Source: Thermomicrobium sp. CFH 73360
GTDB lineage: Bacteria; Chloroflexota; Chloroflexia; Thermomicrobiales; Thermomicrobiaceae
Length of the DNA: 64,000 nucleotides
NCBI RefSeq assembly: GCF_023806465.1
Contig: NZ_JAMSLS010000001.1
Span: forward strand, 186,001-250,000
Direction of reading: 5' to 3'
The notes under the pieces are model-generated. The model was given only the letters and a program-made list of their open reading frames with translations, was not told the DNA's origin and ran no database searches. A program made the translations under genes and the position numbers. Positions 1 to 9,162 of this stretch are shown here, piece after piece; the first letter of the stretch is position 1, and every line of letters begins with the position of its first letter.

Positions 1-839
1 TCGATGCTGGCAATGGCATGGGAGGAATGATAGCGCCGAAGGTGCTTGGGCGCTTGCCCCTGCGGATCATTCCTCTCTACTTCGAGCTCGACGGTCGTTT
101 CCCTCACCACGTTCCGAATCCGATCGAACCCGAGAATGTTCGCGATCTCCAACGCACGATTGTCGAGCAACACGCAGATTTCGGCATCGCGTTTGATGGT
201 GACGCCGATCGAATGTTCATTCTTGACGAGCACGGGCGGCTGATTGGTGGTGATATGATCACCGCGCTCGTTGCCAAGGCACTTCTCCAAAAATATCCAG
301 GTGCCAAGATTGTATATAATTTGATTTGCTCTCGCGCTGTCCCGGAAGTCATCCGCGCACACGGCGGTATCCCGATCCGCTCGCGCGTTGGCCACTCGTT
401 CATCAAGGCACTGATGCGCGAGCATGACGCCATTTTCGGTGGAGAACACTCTGGACACTTCTATTTCCGCGAGAACTGGTACGCTGACTCCGGGATTATC
501 GCCGCAGTCACTGTGCTCGAGCTGCTTTCTCGTGAAGGTGTGACCGTGTCGCAAGCAATTGCTCCCATCGACCGCTACTTCCGCTCCGGTGAGATCAACG
601 TCGAGGCACAAGACTTTGCTGCAGTGTTGCAGGCGCTGCAAGAGCACTTTCACGATGGACAGATTGACCATCTCGACGGTTTGACTGTTGAGTACGCCGA
701 TTGGTGGTTCAACGCTCGTCCCTCCAACACGCAACCGCTCCTCCGTCTCAATGTTGAGGCAACGACTCCAGAACTCCTGCAGCAGAAGACCCAGGAGGTG
801 CTCACCGTGATTGAACAGGTAAGGGGACGCCTGGCCTGA
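1..839 (+). CDS. phosphomannomutase/phosphoglucomutase, C-terminal part (5' end outside window)
   Basis: The gene is cut by the window edge; the frame is open from base 3 and gives 278 residues. It should interconvert hexose 1- and 6-phosphates for cell-wall or exopolysaccharide precursors. The first residues, DAGNGMGG, match the start of domain II of the alpha-D-phosphohexomutase family. FDGDADR (about residues 55-61) is the metal-binding loop, GGEHSGH the sugar-binding loop of domain III, and RPSNTQPLLRLNVE the phosphate-binding loop of domain IV. The phosphoserine loop of domain I lies outside the window. The stop is separated from the next start by one base, so the two genes are probably co-transcribed. 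Mannose versus glucose preference cannot be read from sequence. Confidence 0.93.
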   Translation, partial: DAGNGMGGMIAPKVLGRLPLRIIPLYFELDGRFPHHVPNPIEPENVRDLQRTIVEQHADFGIAFDGDADRMFILDEHGRLIGGDMITALVAKALLQKYPGAKIVYNLICSRAVPEVIRAHGGIPIRSRVGHSFIKALMREHDAIFGGEHSGHFYFRENWYADSGIIAAVTVLELLSREGVTVSQAIAPIDRYFRSGEINVEAQDFAAVLQALQEHFHDGQIDHLDGLTVEYADWWFNARPSNTQPLLRLNVEATTPELLQQKTQEVLTVIEQVRGRLA

Positions 840-840
840 A

Positions 841-1362
841 ATGCAAGAAGCGCACGCCCAGCGACTCACTATTGTGAAACTCGATCCTGTGGGACGAGCG
901 GTCGCCCGGTACAGCGGCCTCCGTGTGCCAGCATCTCCGGGTTGGATCGCCGTCACGGCGGAGTGGACATCCGGCCCCGTCGCCAGTGGCCCGCTGCAGT
1001 TCGAATCCGGAGACCGATTGTTTGAGTATTTCTCGGTCTTTGAGCTGTTCAACGCGTTTGCGCTCTATACCGCCGACGGTTGCTTCAAAGGTTGGTATGC
1101 CAACGTCTCCTGCCCTGCTCTCTTCGTCGAGGGAGAACTGTGGTGGCGCGATCTCTATATCGACGTTATTGCTGACGCAGCCGGAAACATCACGGTACTT
1201 GATGAGGAGGAGTTGGAAGCAAGTGGCCTGAAGGAAAGAGATCCGGAAGGCTACGCCTGTATCATCGCAGCCCGCGATCGCTTACTGGCAGCCCTAGCAA
1301 CACGCACGTATCCCTTCGATCGTCATCCGTCACCAAGGGCGTTTTCCGGTGGTGCCGAATGA
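841..1362 (+). CDS. DUF402 family protein (possible nucleotide phosphatase)
   Basis: 173 residues. The central part contains FEYFSVFELFNAF, then GCFKGWYANVSCPA and a DLYIDVIAD...VLDEEELE segment. This is the usual order of the DUF402 barrel (FomD and staphylococcal Ntdp family). Characterised relatives hydrolyse nucleoside di- or triphosphates or a cytidylyl phosphonate using divalent metal; the acidic residues of the DLYID and DEEELE segments fit that metal site. Activity here is inferred from family only. It starts one base after the mutase stop and is followed after a short gap by a MerR-type regulator on the same strand. The substrate is unknown. Confidence 0.75.
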   Translation: MQEAHAQRLTIVKLDPVGRAVARYSGLRVPASPGWIAVTAEWTSGPVASGPLQFESGDRLFEYFSVFELFNAFALYTADGCFKGWYANVSCPALFVEGELWWRDLYIDVIADAAGNITVLDEEELEASGLKERDPEGYACIIAARDRLLAALATRTYPFDRHPSPRAFSGGAE

Positions 1363-1407
1363 GTACAATGAGGCGTGCCGAGACGACACGAGGGTGAGGT
1401 GGGACGA

Positions 1408-2124
1408 GTGCGAAAGACACTGCTGACTCAGTCGACCCAAACGCGGAACGGGCCGCAAAGCGATCCTCGCACAGAACGCTGGCTCAGCATCGACGAGGCG
1501 GCACGCCTTTTGGGTGTCGGACAATCAACGCTCCGCCGCTGGAGCGACGCTGGTCTCGTGCCAGTCTACCGTACGGCTGGTGGTCATCGTCGCTATCGCG
1601 AGGCCGATCTGCTCGCCGTACTCAAGAGCGAAACGCGACCGCGACGACGATTATCCCGCAAGGCGCTCACCGATCTGTCGTACAGCCTTTACCAGTCGCA
1701 ACTTCTGTCTCAGGTCACCACTCGGCCGTGGTACGCACACTATCGGCCGGAACATCTTGCTGAACTGCGAACACTCGGCCGACAACTCCTCGACTTGACC
1801 TTCCGGATTGTAAACCGCGCCGTCGACCGCGCATCGCTGGTCCGTGCTGGCCGAGCAATCGGTCAACGATATGGCGAGGTGAGTGCAGCGGCAGGGCTGA
1901 GTCCAGCCGAAGCTGTTGAAGCCTTCCTTGCCTTCCGCGTTCCAACGTATGTAGCAATTGCGCAATTCGCCGAACGTGAGGAGATCCCGACGCGTCGCGT
2001 CTTGCGTGTTCTCAGCGAACTCACGATGGTTCTCGACGAGGTTCTGCTCGCGACAGTGCAGGCACTCTCCAGTAGCGCTGTATCTAATGAGAAGATCTCC
2101 CAGACTGGTCTTCAGCAGCAGTGA
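1408..2124 (+). CDS. MerR-type helix-turn-helix regulator with alpha-helical C-terminal domain
   Basis: 238 residues from a GTG start preceded by GAGGTGGG at suitable spacing; an in-frame start 33 bases upstream has no better signal. An N-terminal winged helix (about residues 25-75) contains WLSIDEAARLLGVGQSTLRR and the AGGHRRY wing, as in MerR/excisionase DNA-binding domains. The remaining roughly 150 residues are predicted all-helical and resemble the RsbRD/globin-like N-terminal sensor fold in general character, though I see no haem-ligand signature. It probably binds DNA as a dimer and senses an unknown signal. The adjacent zinc-ribbon gene may belong to the same unit. Confidence 0.7.
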   Translation: MRKTLLTQSTQTRNGPQSDPRTERWLSIDEAARLLGVGQSTLRRWSDAGLVPVYRTAGGHRRYREADLLAVLKSETRPRRRLSRKALTDLSYSLYQSQLLSQVTTRPWYAHYRPEHLAELRTLGRQLLDLTFRIVNRAVDRASLVRAGRAIGQRYGEVSAAAGLSPAEAVEAFLAFRVPTYVAIAQFAEREEIPTRRVLRVLSELTMVLDEVLLATVQALSSSAVSNEKISQTGLQQQ

Positions 2125-2143
2125 GTGAAAGGTACCGGATCCC

Positions 2144-2359
2144 ATGCAAGAGGAAGAGCAACTGATTTTGCGTCACGAACTTCTCGGCGATGAAGAGCTC
2201 TTCACCTGTGCGCTTTGCCAGCACGTTCTCCCGATTCATGAGGCACAAGCAGTCCGCGGCGATGAGGTTGGCATGACGGATGTCGAGTTTGTTCTCGTTT
2301 GCCGCGAGTGTCTACGCGAGCTTCGAGGACGGGATCACGTCCTCCCGCCGCCAGGCTGA
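2144..2359 (+). CDS. small zinc-ribbon protein, function unknown
   Basis: 71 residues with two Cys pairs, CALC near residue 23 and CREC near residue 54, which would form one tetrahedral zinc site. The rest is acidic and has no membrane segment. The ribosome-binding site is weak (AAAGG about a dozen bases upstream), so translation may be coupled to the regulator gene that ends 19 bases earlier. I do not recognise a named family. Such ribbons often mediate protein-protein or nucleic-acid contacts. It is called a gene because of the spaced Cys pairs, the same-strand context and coding-like composition. Confidence 0.55.
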   Translation: MQEEEQLILRHELLGDEELFTCALCQHVLPIHEAQAVRGDEVGMTDVEFVLVCRECLRELRGRDHVLPPPG

Positions 2360-2366
2360 GCACGGG

Positions 2367-3479
2367 TCAACGCACGCGCCCACGCGCCGCAACCCGCCAC
2401 GTCGCTACAACCTTGCCGTTCCGTATGGCGACGAGTTCGTCCTGTAGATTCACGACCGGGCACACATGATTCGGAATGATTTCGAGTCGCTCACCGACGA
2501 TGGGCCCGTCTACCCCCGGTGGCAACTCGACGACCCCATGCTCTTCGCTCAAGCGAGCAATCGTCGCCATCGGATAGTCAACCACATACCCGTATCCGGC
2601 TCGTCCCGGGGGCGGCGGATCGAACGTGAGGGTCTTGCTCCCCGCATCAATGACTGCACGGTCTGGTGATGGTCGGCTAATCACGGTCGTAAGGACACGT
2701 AACGCAACACGCTCGGGTCCGATCCGTCCAAACCGGAATGCCGCCGCATCGTAAAAAACATAGGTCCCCGGTCGCATTTCGGTCAGGCCCTCGACGCGTG
2801 TCGTCGCCAAGGCCGCCGGTGTGGAGCCGACGCTCACGATGTCGACTGAAACGCCATGGCGCCGAAGGAGTGCCGCCGAGGACACGAGCGCTTCGCCCGC
2901 GGCGCGCGCAAGCCGCTCCATCTCTTCGGTCGTAGGAGCTCGTCCGGCATGTCCCTCGTGTGTCATCAGTCCACGGAGACGTAGACCGGGCATCTGCATG
3001 AGTTCACGCGCCAGCCGTAGTACTGGCTCGCCAGGCTGGACACCAGCACGCCCAAGGCCCGTGTCAACCTCAATAACGACATCGAGCCGTTTTCCTCGTG
3101 CAGCGACTGCGCGGCTGAGAGGCTCGGCAACGGCAACACTATCGACAGCGACGGTGATGGGTGCGCGCTCAAGGAGACGCAGCAACCGCGCAATCTTCTG
3201 TTCTCCGACGATCTGATACGCCACGAGAATATCGTCCAGCACCCCCGCCTCAACCAACGCCTCCACTTCGCCGAGTTTGGCGCAGGTGAACCCAATGGCC
3301 CCATACTGTCGTTGGAGTTGGGCAATTTCGATCGTCTTGTGTGTCTTGAAGTGGGGTCGGAGCGCGAGCCCGCGCGACCGCGCGTACTCCGCCATCTCCG
3401 CGATGTTCTGCTCAAGCCGATCGAGGTCCACGACCAGGCAAGGCGTATCGAGCTCTTGCCGATAGGGTGCCCCGTTCAT
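2367..3479 (-). CDS. DSD1/alanine-racemase-fold PLP enzyme (D-threonine aldolase or D-serine dehydratase type)
   Basis: 370 residues. The N-terminal alanine-racemase-type barrel begins with LDTPCLVVDLDRL, and RPHFKTHKT carries the PLP-binding lysine. VIEVDTGLGRAGV and GLMTHEGHAG are further barrel motifs. The C-terminal beta domain ends with IPNHVCPVVNLQDEL, whose His and Cys (H-x-C) are the metal ligands typical of the D-threonine aldolase / eukaryotic-type D-serine dehydratase family. The start ATG overlaps the purN stop (ATGA), implying translational coupling. It probably degrades a D-hydroxy amino acid, possibly supplying glycine near the glycine-using purine pathway; the latter is inference. 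Exact substrate unknown. Confidence 0.85.
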   Translation of the reverse strand: MNGAPYRQELDTPCLVVDLDRLEQNIAEMAEYARSRGLALRPHFKTHKTIEIAQLQRQYGAIGFTCAKLGEVEALVEAGVLDDILVAYQIVGEQKIARLLRLLERAPITVAVDSVAVAEPLSRAVAARGKRLDVVIEVDTGLGRAGVQPGEPVLRLARELMQMPGLRLRGLMTHEGHAGRAPTTEEMERLARAAGEALVSSAALLRRHGVSVDIVSVGSTPAALATTRVEGLTEMRPGTYVFYDAAAFRFGRIGPERVALRVLTTVISRPSPDRAVIDAGSKTLTFDPPPPGRAGYGYVVDYPMATIARLSEEHGVVELPPGVDGPIVGERLEIIPNHVCPVVNLQDELVAIRNGKVVATWRVAARGRVR

Positions 3480-4126
3480 TGCCCTTCCCTCTCTTCGAGC
3501 ACAGCGTTCAGCGGCAAGATGCGAACGCGCCGACCTTCGACACGCAGTCGCCCAGCAGCGTAGAGGCGAACCGCCTCCGGGTAGATTCGGCACTCTTCCA
3601 CAAAGACCCGTGCTGCCAATGTCTCCGGTGTATCGTCTTCTTCGACCGGCACACAAGCCTGCAAAATGATTGGCCCACCGTCGAGCTCGTCCGTCACAAA
3701 ATGGACGGTACACCCGCTGACTTTCATGCCGCTTGCGAGCACCGCACGGTGGACTCGCTCGCCATACATGCCCCGTCCCCCAAAGAGTGGTAGAAGCGAC
3801 GGATGGATATTCATGATGCGCCAGGTATAGTCCGGGCGTACCGGTAACCGGCGCAGAAAACCAGCCATCAGCACCAGATCAATGGCCGAGGCATCGAGCG
3901 CGGCGTAGACACGCTCCGCAAAGACATGCTCTGGCACGCCCTTTGAGGGGATGATCACGAGCGGCACCCCCGCCGCGCGGGCAACGTTATTCCCCGGAAT
4001 GTTCTCCCGGTTGCTGACGACTAACTCGATCCGCCCAGGGAGCTCACCCCGCCGCTGAACCTGCAGCAGGTTGGCCAGCGTCCGCCCGCCTCCGGATATG
4101 AGTACGCCAATCCGTAACTCTCGCAC
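3476..4126 (-). CDS. purN: phosphoribosylglycinamide formyltransferase (PurN), variant form
   Basis: 216 residues from a GTG preceded by GAGGAG five bases away; an ATG at 4141 is the alternative. It transfers a formyl group from 10-formyl-tetrahydrofolate to GAR in purine synthesis. The nucleotide-binding start LRIGVLISGGG is present. The catalytic Asn and His lie in MNIHPSLLP, and the catalytic Asp in VTDELDGGPI. Unlike classical PurN, the first loop reads GGGRTLANL rather than G-R-G-S-N, and FGGRGMYGERVH follows the HPS motif. This variant is, from memory, seen in some other phyla. It is divergent from guaA and coupled at its 3' end to the PLP enzyme gene. Confidence 0.88.
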   Translation of the reverse strand: MRELRIGVLISGGGRTLANLLQVQRRGELPGRIELVVSNRENIPGNNVARAAGVPLVIIPSKGVPEHVFAERVYAALDASAIDLVLMAGFLRRLPVRPDYTWRIMNIHPSLLPLFGGRGMYGERVHRAVLASGMKVSGCTVHFVTDELDGGPIILQACVPVEEDDTPETLAARVFVEECRIYPEAVRLYAAGRLRVEGRRVRILPLNAVLEEREGQ

Positions 4127-4184
4127 GCGTTCTCCTCGCATTCGCTCCTTGTCACCCTGAGAAGTATCGGCCGTCGTTCGCTGC

Positions 4185-4212
4185 CTGTCACGTCTCCGAT
4201 GTTCAGTACAAT
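4185..4212 (+). promoter_or_regulatory. candidate sigma-70 promoter for guaA
   Basis: CTGTCA, a 16-base spacer, then TACAAT, in the gap between the divergent purN and guaA genes and about 70 bases before the chosen guaA start. The -35 matches consensus at four of six positions and the -10 at five. No guanine or PurR-type riboswitch was recognised between it and the start codon. Confidence 0.4.
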
Positions 4213-4280
4213 CGAGTCGTGACCCGCGCACGAACGCGCAGCGCGGGTCGGCATTGTGTGGCAAGCGGAGGCAACAAGAC

Positions 4281-5867
4281 GTGTCTCAACCGAGCAATAC
4301 AGCCGCCGTAAGGGGCAGGACCACAACTCCCCCGACCGACAGCGTCGTCATCCTCGATTTCGGTTCACAGTATGCCCAGCTGATTGCCCGCCGGGTTCGC
4401 GAAGCCAATGTGTACTGTGAACTTGTGCCACATGACGTGAGTTGGGACGCGGTTGCCCACCTCCAGCCTAAAGGAGTCATCTTGTCCGGAGGGCCAGCCA
4501 GCGTCTATGAACCGGATGCTCCACAACTTCCTCAGTGGGTTCTGGAAAGCGGCCTTCCTGTGCTGGGAATCTGTTACGGGATGCAACTCCTGGCACAGGC
4601 GTTTGGTGGCACGGTGGCGCCCGCGCAGCAGCGCGAGTACGGCCCTGCGCTCATCGAGGTCGTGACCGAGCACCCGATCTTCACAGGCTTGCCACAGCGC
4701 TTTGACGTCTGGATGAGCCACGGGGATCGCATCGATGTCCTACCACCCGGTTTCATCGCGCTCGCGCGCTCGGCCAATGCTCCCTTTGCTGCCATGGCAC
4801 GCGGCAATTTGATCGGCTTGCAGTTCCACCCAGAAGTGGCTCATACGCCGCTTGGGGCCGCAATGCTCCGCAACTTCCTGTACGACATCTGTGGCTGCGC
4901 CCCTACTTGGACACCGGAATCGTTCATCGAGCGGGCCGTCCGCGACATTCGTGAGCAAGTCGGGAAGGACCGCGTCTTGCTCGCGCTCTCCGGTGGCGTG
5001 GATTCGAGCGTCACAGCAGCCTTGATCTATCGCGCAGTTGGTGATCAGCTGACACCCGTCTTTGTGGATACCGGTTTGCTGCGCGAGGGCGAGGCGGAGA
5101 CCATCCGTGAGGTCTTCGGACGCCATTTCCGTATGCCGCTTGTTGCGGTCGATGCCCGTGAACGGTTTCTTGCCCGTCTGCGCGGTGTGGTCGATCCGGA
5201 AGAAAAGCGCCGCCGGATCGGCGAAGAGTTCATCCGCGTGTTCGAGACCGTCGCCCGCGAACACGGCCCATTTCGCTTCCTCGCTCAGGGAACGTTGTAT
5301 CCAGACGTTATCGAGAGTGCTGCTCCCAACGCCTCGCGAACAGCTGCCAAAATCAAGACGCATCACAATGTTGGTGGTTTACCCGAGGATCTCCAGTTCG
5401 AGCTCTTGGAGCCTTTGCGCTATCTCTTCAAGGACGAAGTCCGTGCAATCGGCCGGTTACTCGGTTTGCCCGAAGAAATCGTACAGCGACAACCCTTCCC
5501 CGGCCCGGGGCTCGCCGTGCGAATTCTCGGCGAGGTGACCGAAGAGGCAATCGCGATCGTCCGTCGTGCGGATCTGATTGTCCGAGAAGAGATCGAGGCC
5601 GCTGGTCTGAGCGGAGCACTCTGGCAATTCTTTGCTGTGCTCTTACCTGTGAAGTCTACCGGCGTCATGGGTGATCAGCGAACCTATGCCCATGTCGTCG
5701 CTATTCGCGCGGTAACCAGCTCCGACGCCATGACGGCAGACTGGGCCCGGCTTCCCCATGACCTTCTTGGGCGCTTGGCGAATCGAATTGTCAATGAGGT
5801 GCCCGGTGTCAACCGCGTCGTCTATGACGTCACCTCCAAGCCACCAGCCACGATCGAATGGGAGTAA
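4281..5867 (+). CDS. guaA: GMP synthase (glutamine-hydrolysing)
   Basis: 528 residues from a GTG with GGAGG nine bases upstream. It converts XMP, glutamine and ATP to GMP. Residues about 25-215 form the class I amidotransferase domain: [19 protein letters not shown] at its start, the nucleophile Cys in [11 protein letters not shown], and His/Glu in QFHPEV. The ATP-pyrophosphatase domain follows with the P-loop [10 protein letters not shown] and VDTGLLR. The dimerisation domain has [18 protein letters not shown] and ends IEWE, the usual terminus. Full length, no missing residues. purD starts three bases after the stop, so the two purine genes form one unit. Confidence 0.97.
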   Translation: MSQPSNTAAVRGRTTTPPTDSVVILDFGSQYAQLIARRVREANVYCELVPHDVSWDAVAHLQPKGVILSGGPASVYEPDAPQLPQWVLESGLPVLGICYGMQLLAQAFGGTVAPAQQREYGPALIEVVTEHPIFTGLPQRFDVWMSHGDRIDVLPPGFIALARSANAPFAAMARGNLIGLQFHPEVAHTPLGAAMLRNFLYDICGCAPTWTPESFIERAVRDIREQVGKDRVLLALSGGVDSSVTAALIYRAVGDQLTPVFVDTGLLREGEAETIREVFGRHFRMPLVAVDARERFLARLRGVVDPEEKRRRIGEEFIRVFETVAREHGPFRFLAQGTLYPDVIESAAPNASRTAAKIKTHHNVGGLPEDLQFELLEPLRYLFKDEVRAIGRLLGLPEEIVQRQPFPGPGLAVRILGEVTEEAIAIVRRADLIVREEIEAAGLSGALWQFFAVLLPVKSTGVMGDQRTYAHVVAIRAVTSSDAMTADWARLPHDLLGRLANRIVNEVPGVNRVVYDVTSKPPATIEWE

Positions 5868-5870
5868 GGT

Positions 5871-7193
5871 ATGGCTCGACGAGGCTTGACCGTTCTGGTC
5901 GTCGGGAGCGGCGGACGCGAGCACGCGCTGGTTTGGGCGTTACAGCGCTCCCCGTCCGTAGAGCGCGTACTCGTCGCACCAGGGAATGGCGGAACTGCCG
6001 CGATCGCGGAGAACTTACCTATCCCGGCAACCGATATTCCAGCGCTGGTCGCTACAGCGCGTGACTATCGTGTTGATCTGACGGTCGTTGGCCCGGAGGA
6101 ACCTCTCGCGCGTGGCCTCGCGGATGCCTTTCAAGAGGCTGGACTCCTAGTCTTCGGTCCAACAGCGGCGGCGGCGCGGATCGAGGCGAGCAAAGCATGG
6201 GCAAAAGACGTCATGCGAGCAGCGGGCGTGCCCACTGCCCACGCGACCATCGTGACTGCGCTCGAAGAAGCTCTCAGCGTACTAGATACGATGCGATTCC
6301 CCCTCGTCATCAAGGCCTCGGGACTCGCTGCCGGCAAGGGTGCGGTCGTTGTCAACAACCGCGTCGAGGCAGAACGCGTCCTGCACTGGATGCTCGTCGA
6401 ACGCGGTCTTGGACCTGCTGCCGACCAGGTCCTGCTCGAGGAGTACTTAGCAGGTCGCGAGGTTTCGTTCCTCGCCGTGACGGACGGAACGACGGTGGTG
6501 CCACTCCAACCCGCTCGCGACTATAAGCGGCTTGGGGACGGTGATACCGGTCCGAACACCGGTGGCATGGGTGCGTATGCTCCAGTCCCCGAAGTAACTC
6601 CAGAACTCCAACGTGAGATCCTCGAAAGGATCATCCATCCGACTCTGACAGAATTGGCACGGCGCGGCATAACCTACCGTGGAGTCCTTTACGCCGGTCT
6701 CATGCTGACTGAGCGAGGTCCCGCAGTACTGGAGTTCAACTGCCGGTTCGGTGACCCGGAGACCCAGGTCATTCTTCCTTTACTCGAGAGCAGTTTGGCC
6801 GACCTGCTCCTCGCCGCTGCGCGTGGCGAGCTCCACAGCGTGGCTTCATTACGCTGGCATCCAGGCGTGAGCGTTACAGTCGCCCTTGCCTCGGGAGGCT
6901 ACCCTGGTTCCTATGCTACGGGGTACCCCATTGAGGGGCTTGATGCGCTCCCCGCTGAAGTGCTCGTGTTCCATGCTGGCACACGGCGAGAGAACGGACG
7001 AATTGTGACTGCGGGGGGGCGAGTTCTCAATGTCACCGCAGTCGCCCCGACGTTTGCAGCAGCGCGCGAACGCGTCTACGCAGCGATCGAGCACATCCGC
7101 TTCCCTGGAATGACTTACCGTCGAGATATTGCCTTGGCAGAAGTCGCGTCGGCCATCAAGCCGACAGTGCCACCGACGACCGGGACGGCGTGA
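5871..7193 (+). CDS. purD: phosphoribosylamine-glycine ligase (GAR synthetase)
   Basis: 440 residues with GGAGTAAGG before the ATG. It joins phosphoribosylamine and glycine using ATP, the second step of IMP synthesis. The N-terminal domain begins VLVVGSGGREHALVWAL. GPEEPLARGLAD and FGPTAAAARIEASK follow, then the ATP-grasp region with VIKASGLAAGKG, LLEEYLAGREVSF, RDYKRLGDGDTGPNTGGMG and FNCRFGDPETQ, all classical PurD signatures. It lies directly downstream of guaA. Its last 38 bases overlap the 3' end of the convergent response-regulator gene. Confidence 0.97.
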   Translation: MARRGLTVLVVGSGGREHALVWALQRSPSVERVLVAPGNGGTAAIAENLPIPATDIPALVATARDYRVDLTVVGPEEPLARGLADAFQEAGLLVFGPTAAAARIEASKAWAKDVMRAAGVPTAHATIVTALEEALSVLDTMRFPLVIKASGLAAGKGAVVVNNRVEAERVLHWMLVERGLGPAADQVLLEEYLAGREVSFLAVTDGTTVVPLQPARDYKRLGDGDTGPNTGGMGAYAPVPEVTPELQREILERIIHPTLTELARRGITYRGVLYAGLMLTERGPAVLEFNCRFGDPETQVILPLLESSLADLLLAAARGELHSVASLRWHPGVSVTVALASGGYPGSYATGYPIEGLDALPAEVLVFHAGTRRENGRIVTAGGRVLNVTAVAPTFAAARERVYAAIEHIRFPGMTYRRDIALAEVASAIKPTVPPTTGTA

Positions 7194-7890
7194 TTGCTAC
7201 CCACCCGTGCCGCACCGCTGCCAGGATCGCATCCACGCGATCCTGAGCACCGAGCTTGCGCAAGATCGACGTCATGTGGTTCTTCACGGTCTGCTCGGTG
7301 ATAAAGAGTGCCTCAGCAATCTCCTTGTTCGACATCCCTTGGGTGACACAGTCAAGAACTTGAAGTTCTCGCACTGATAGCGCAGTCTCCGGAGACTCGG
7401 ATGTTGTTTCTCCGGAAACGTAGCGCTGCAACTCCCCCAGCACACGACGCGCCAGGTCCGGCTTTTCCAAAATCTGGTGTGGCAAGCGGTCTTCACCAGC
7501 TGCAACCGCTTCGACGACCGCCAGGATCTCGCGCGGCTCGCTGTCCTTGGCAAGAAACGCGGCTGCGCCAACCCGGAGCGCACCGAGTAGCCAGTGTTCC
7601 GCCTGATCTGCAGAAAGAAGGACCACTGCGAGCTTGGGCAGTTGCCGCTTCAACAAGCGTGCGACATAAAGGCCGTTAATCCCGGGCAAACGCACATCGA
7701 CCAAGGCCACGTCCGGGTGATGAAGTTCCGCACGCTGCACCGCCTCATGCCCAGAAGCTGCTTCTGCTACCACCCGGAATCGTCCATGCTGATCCAACAA
7801 TTGCCGCAGCGCGAAACGAAACAACGGGTGATCATCGACGACCAGTACCCGCACGACCCCCTGCCGCTTGCCAGAACCGTTGCACCGCAT
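7156..7890 (-). CDS. NarL/LuxR-family response regulator (orphan)
   Basis: 244 residues. The receiver domain (about residues 13-130) has the acidic pair VDD, the phospho-acceptor Asp in VALVDVRLPG, and the conserved Lys in FLAKDSEP. The C-terminal LuxR-type helix-turn-helix has LSVRELQVLDCVTQGMSNKE followed by TEQTVKNHMTSILRKL. No histidine kinase gene is adjacent, so its partner must be encoded elsewhere. A GTG six bases upstream is an alternative start. The gene converges on purD, overlapping it by 38 bases. A dyad at 7978-7998 lies in its upstream region and could be an operator; its regulon is unknown. Confidence 0.9.
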   Translation of the reverse strand: MRCNGSGKRQGVVRVLVVDDHPLFRFALRQLLDQHGRFRVVAEAASGHEAVQRAELHHPDVALVDVRLPGINGLYVARLLKRQLPKLAVVLLSADQAEHWLLGALRVGAAAFLAKDSEPREILAVVEAVAAGEDRLPHQILEKPDLARRVLGELQRYVSGETTSESPETALSVRELQVLDCVTQGMSNKEIAEALFITEQTVKNHMTSILRKLGAQDRVDAILAAVRHGWVAITPSRSSVALSA

Positions 7891-7977
7891 CGCCACGCAC
7901 CCCCTCTTAGAAACCTCGCTATGAGTTTCCACTACAGGAGATGATTCGACGATGCGGAATTGGTCACACACTAGGAA

Positions 7978-7998
7978 TCACCAGTCCTAGGATGGTGA
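7978..7998. promoter_or_regulatory. dyad symmetry upstream of the response regulator
   Basis: TCACCA, a nine-base centre and TGGTGA form a perfect dyad; the centre itself contains the palindrome TCCTAGGA. It sits about 90 bases before the response-regulator start and just past the end of the NUDIX gene. It could be a binding site, possibly autoregulatory, or a weak terminator for the NUDIX gene, although no T-run follows. Confidence 0.3.
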
Positions 7999-8038
7999 GT
8001 ACTGATGCCGCATGTACGTACTATGCCTAGCAGGCACA

Positions 8039-8569
8039 TCAGCGCAGTTGCCACCCGAAGTACCCAAGTAGCCCAATGAGGCTCTTCGCATCGCTGATCT
8101 CCCCACGCGCTATTGCGAGACGCGCCTCATCTGTTGTCAGCTCCACGACACTCAGGCGCTCGTCCGCTGCTGGGCGCGGTTGACTCAACTCGAGTTCCTC
8201 GGCAACGAACACAACCAGCTCCTCATCGGTCCACCCGGGACTCACCGCGAAACGAACCAACTCTCGTAACACTCCTGCACGGTACCCGGTCTCTTCTTCG
8301 AGTTCTCGACGCGCACACACCTCCGGCGACTCTCCTGGTTCCAAGGTGCCCGCCGGGAGCTCGAGCGACATCCGTCCAATGGCGTGGCGATATTGCCGAA
8401 CGAGAACCACCCGTCCGTCACCCTTCACCGCAAGGACCGCGACTGCCCCAGGGTGATGCACGATCTCACGGACCCGTCGTTGTCCATCCGAGAGAACAAC
8501 GTCATCACGGTACACCGTGATCAGCCGGCCCGCAAAGACAACTTCCCGATGAAGCAACTGTTCCTGCAT
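8039..8569 (-). CDS. NUDIX hydrolase, ADP-ribose pyrophosphatase type
   Basis: 176 residues from an ATG with GAGGAG upstream. It probably cleaves ADP-ribose or related nucleotide sugars to AMP plus a sugar phosphate. The fold begins with VVFAGRLITVYRDDVVLSDG, and VRQYRHAIGRMSLELPAGTL is the substrate loop of ADPRase relatives. The Nudix box is GTLEPGESPEVCARRELEEE-TG, with the REXXEE glutamates intact. The C-terminal part DEELVVFVAEEL matches the ADPRase/YqkG-like branch. It is not in an obvious operon: tRNA-Cys lies 520 bases upstream and the orphan response regulator downstream. Confidence 0.9.
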   Translation of the reverse strand: MQEQLLHREVVFAGRLITVYRDDVVLSDGQRRVREIVHHPGAVAVLAVKGDGRVVLVRQYRHAIGRMSLELPAGTLEPGESPEVCARRELEEETGYRAGVLRELVRFAVSPGWTDEELVVFVAEELELSQPRPAADERLSVVELTTDEARLAIARGEISDAKSLIGLLGYFGWQLR

Positions 8570-9088
8570 GGCACATTGCTCCTCTTCCGACCAATCGACA
8601 AGTTGACACCGCACGCTTCTCCATACTCTTTGGCAAGGTCGAACGCTCCGCCTCTTCGCTTTCAGAAGGATGCCGGAAGGGTCTGCCGTGGCGCCGCAGG
8701 TGCTGAACCTCACCGTGTAGCGCTGGGTAGAGGCCCGGAGTTCAGCGTGGCTCCACCACAGGCATCATCGGTTGCACAGCCCCGGGGACGCAATGTGCCA
8801 CGTGCACGAAGCCATCCTGGGCTATTTCCTATGACCGCGAATCAGCGCACCTACTGCCTCGATGTGTACCCTGGGGGATCGGAAGACACCAAGCAGCAAA
8901 ACAGCATACTGTCATCTGAGTGTAACCCCTACGCGACGAGCGCAGGAGTTCACCATTCTCGTACGCCGCCGGTAAGGCATTCCGTACTCACAGGTTCACG
9001 CAGTGTCGGGAACGTGACCGACTGGGGTAACCGATCACGCGGGGGACCAGGTCACAAAACCGGTAAGAGTGGTTCAAAGAGCTAACGG
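8570..9088. other. intergenic region with no recognised gene
   Basis: About 520 bases between the NUDIX gene and tRNA-Cys. A long open frame on the plus strand crosses it but begins antisense to the NUDIX gene, lacks a ribosome-binding site and has a low-complexity Arg/Ser/Pro-rich product, so I reject it. I looked for RNase P, SRP, tmRNA and common riboswitch cores and found none. CTGAAC and GTTCAG arms near 8701-8743 could form one weak hairpin. Confidence 0.5.
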
Positions 9089-9162
9089 AGGCGCCGGGCG
9101 GATTCGAACCGCCGAATCGCGGTTTTGCAGACCGCTGCCTTAGGCCGCTTGGCTACGGCGCC
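9089..9162 (-). tRNA. tRNA-Cys (anticodon GCA)
   Basis: 74 bases. The acceptor arms GGCGCCG and CGGCGCC pair perfectly, the anticodon loop is CTGCAAA giving GCA, and the T arm is GGCGG-TTCGAAT-CCGCC. The discriminator is U73, a tRNA-Cys identity element. CCA is not encoded (the next bases read CCG). A TATACT hexamer at 9181-9186 on the same strand may be its -10. Confidence 0.97.

Noticed and set aside
8384-9085. Open frame spanning the NUDIX gene and the tRNA-Cys upstream gap
   Set aside because: Begins antisense to the NUDIX gene, lacks a ribosome-binding site, and its product has no domain features.
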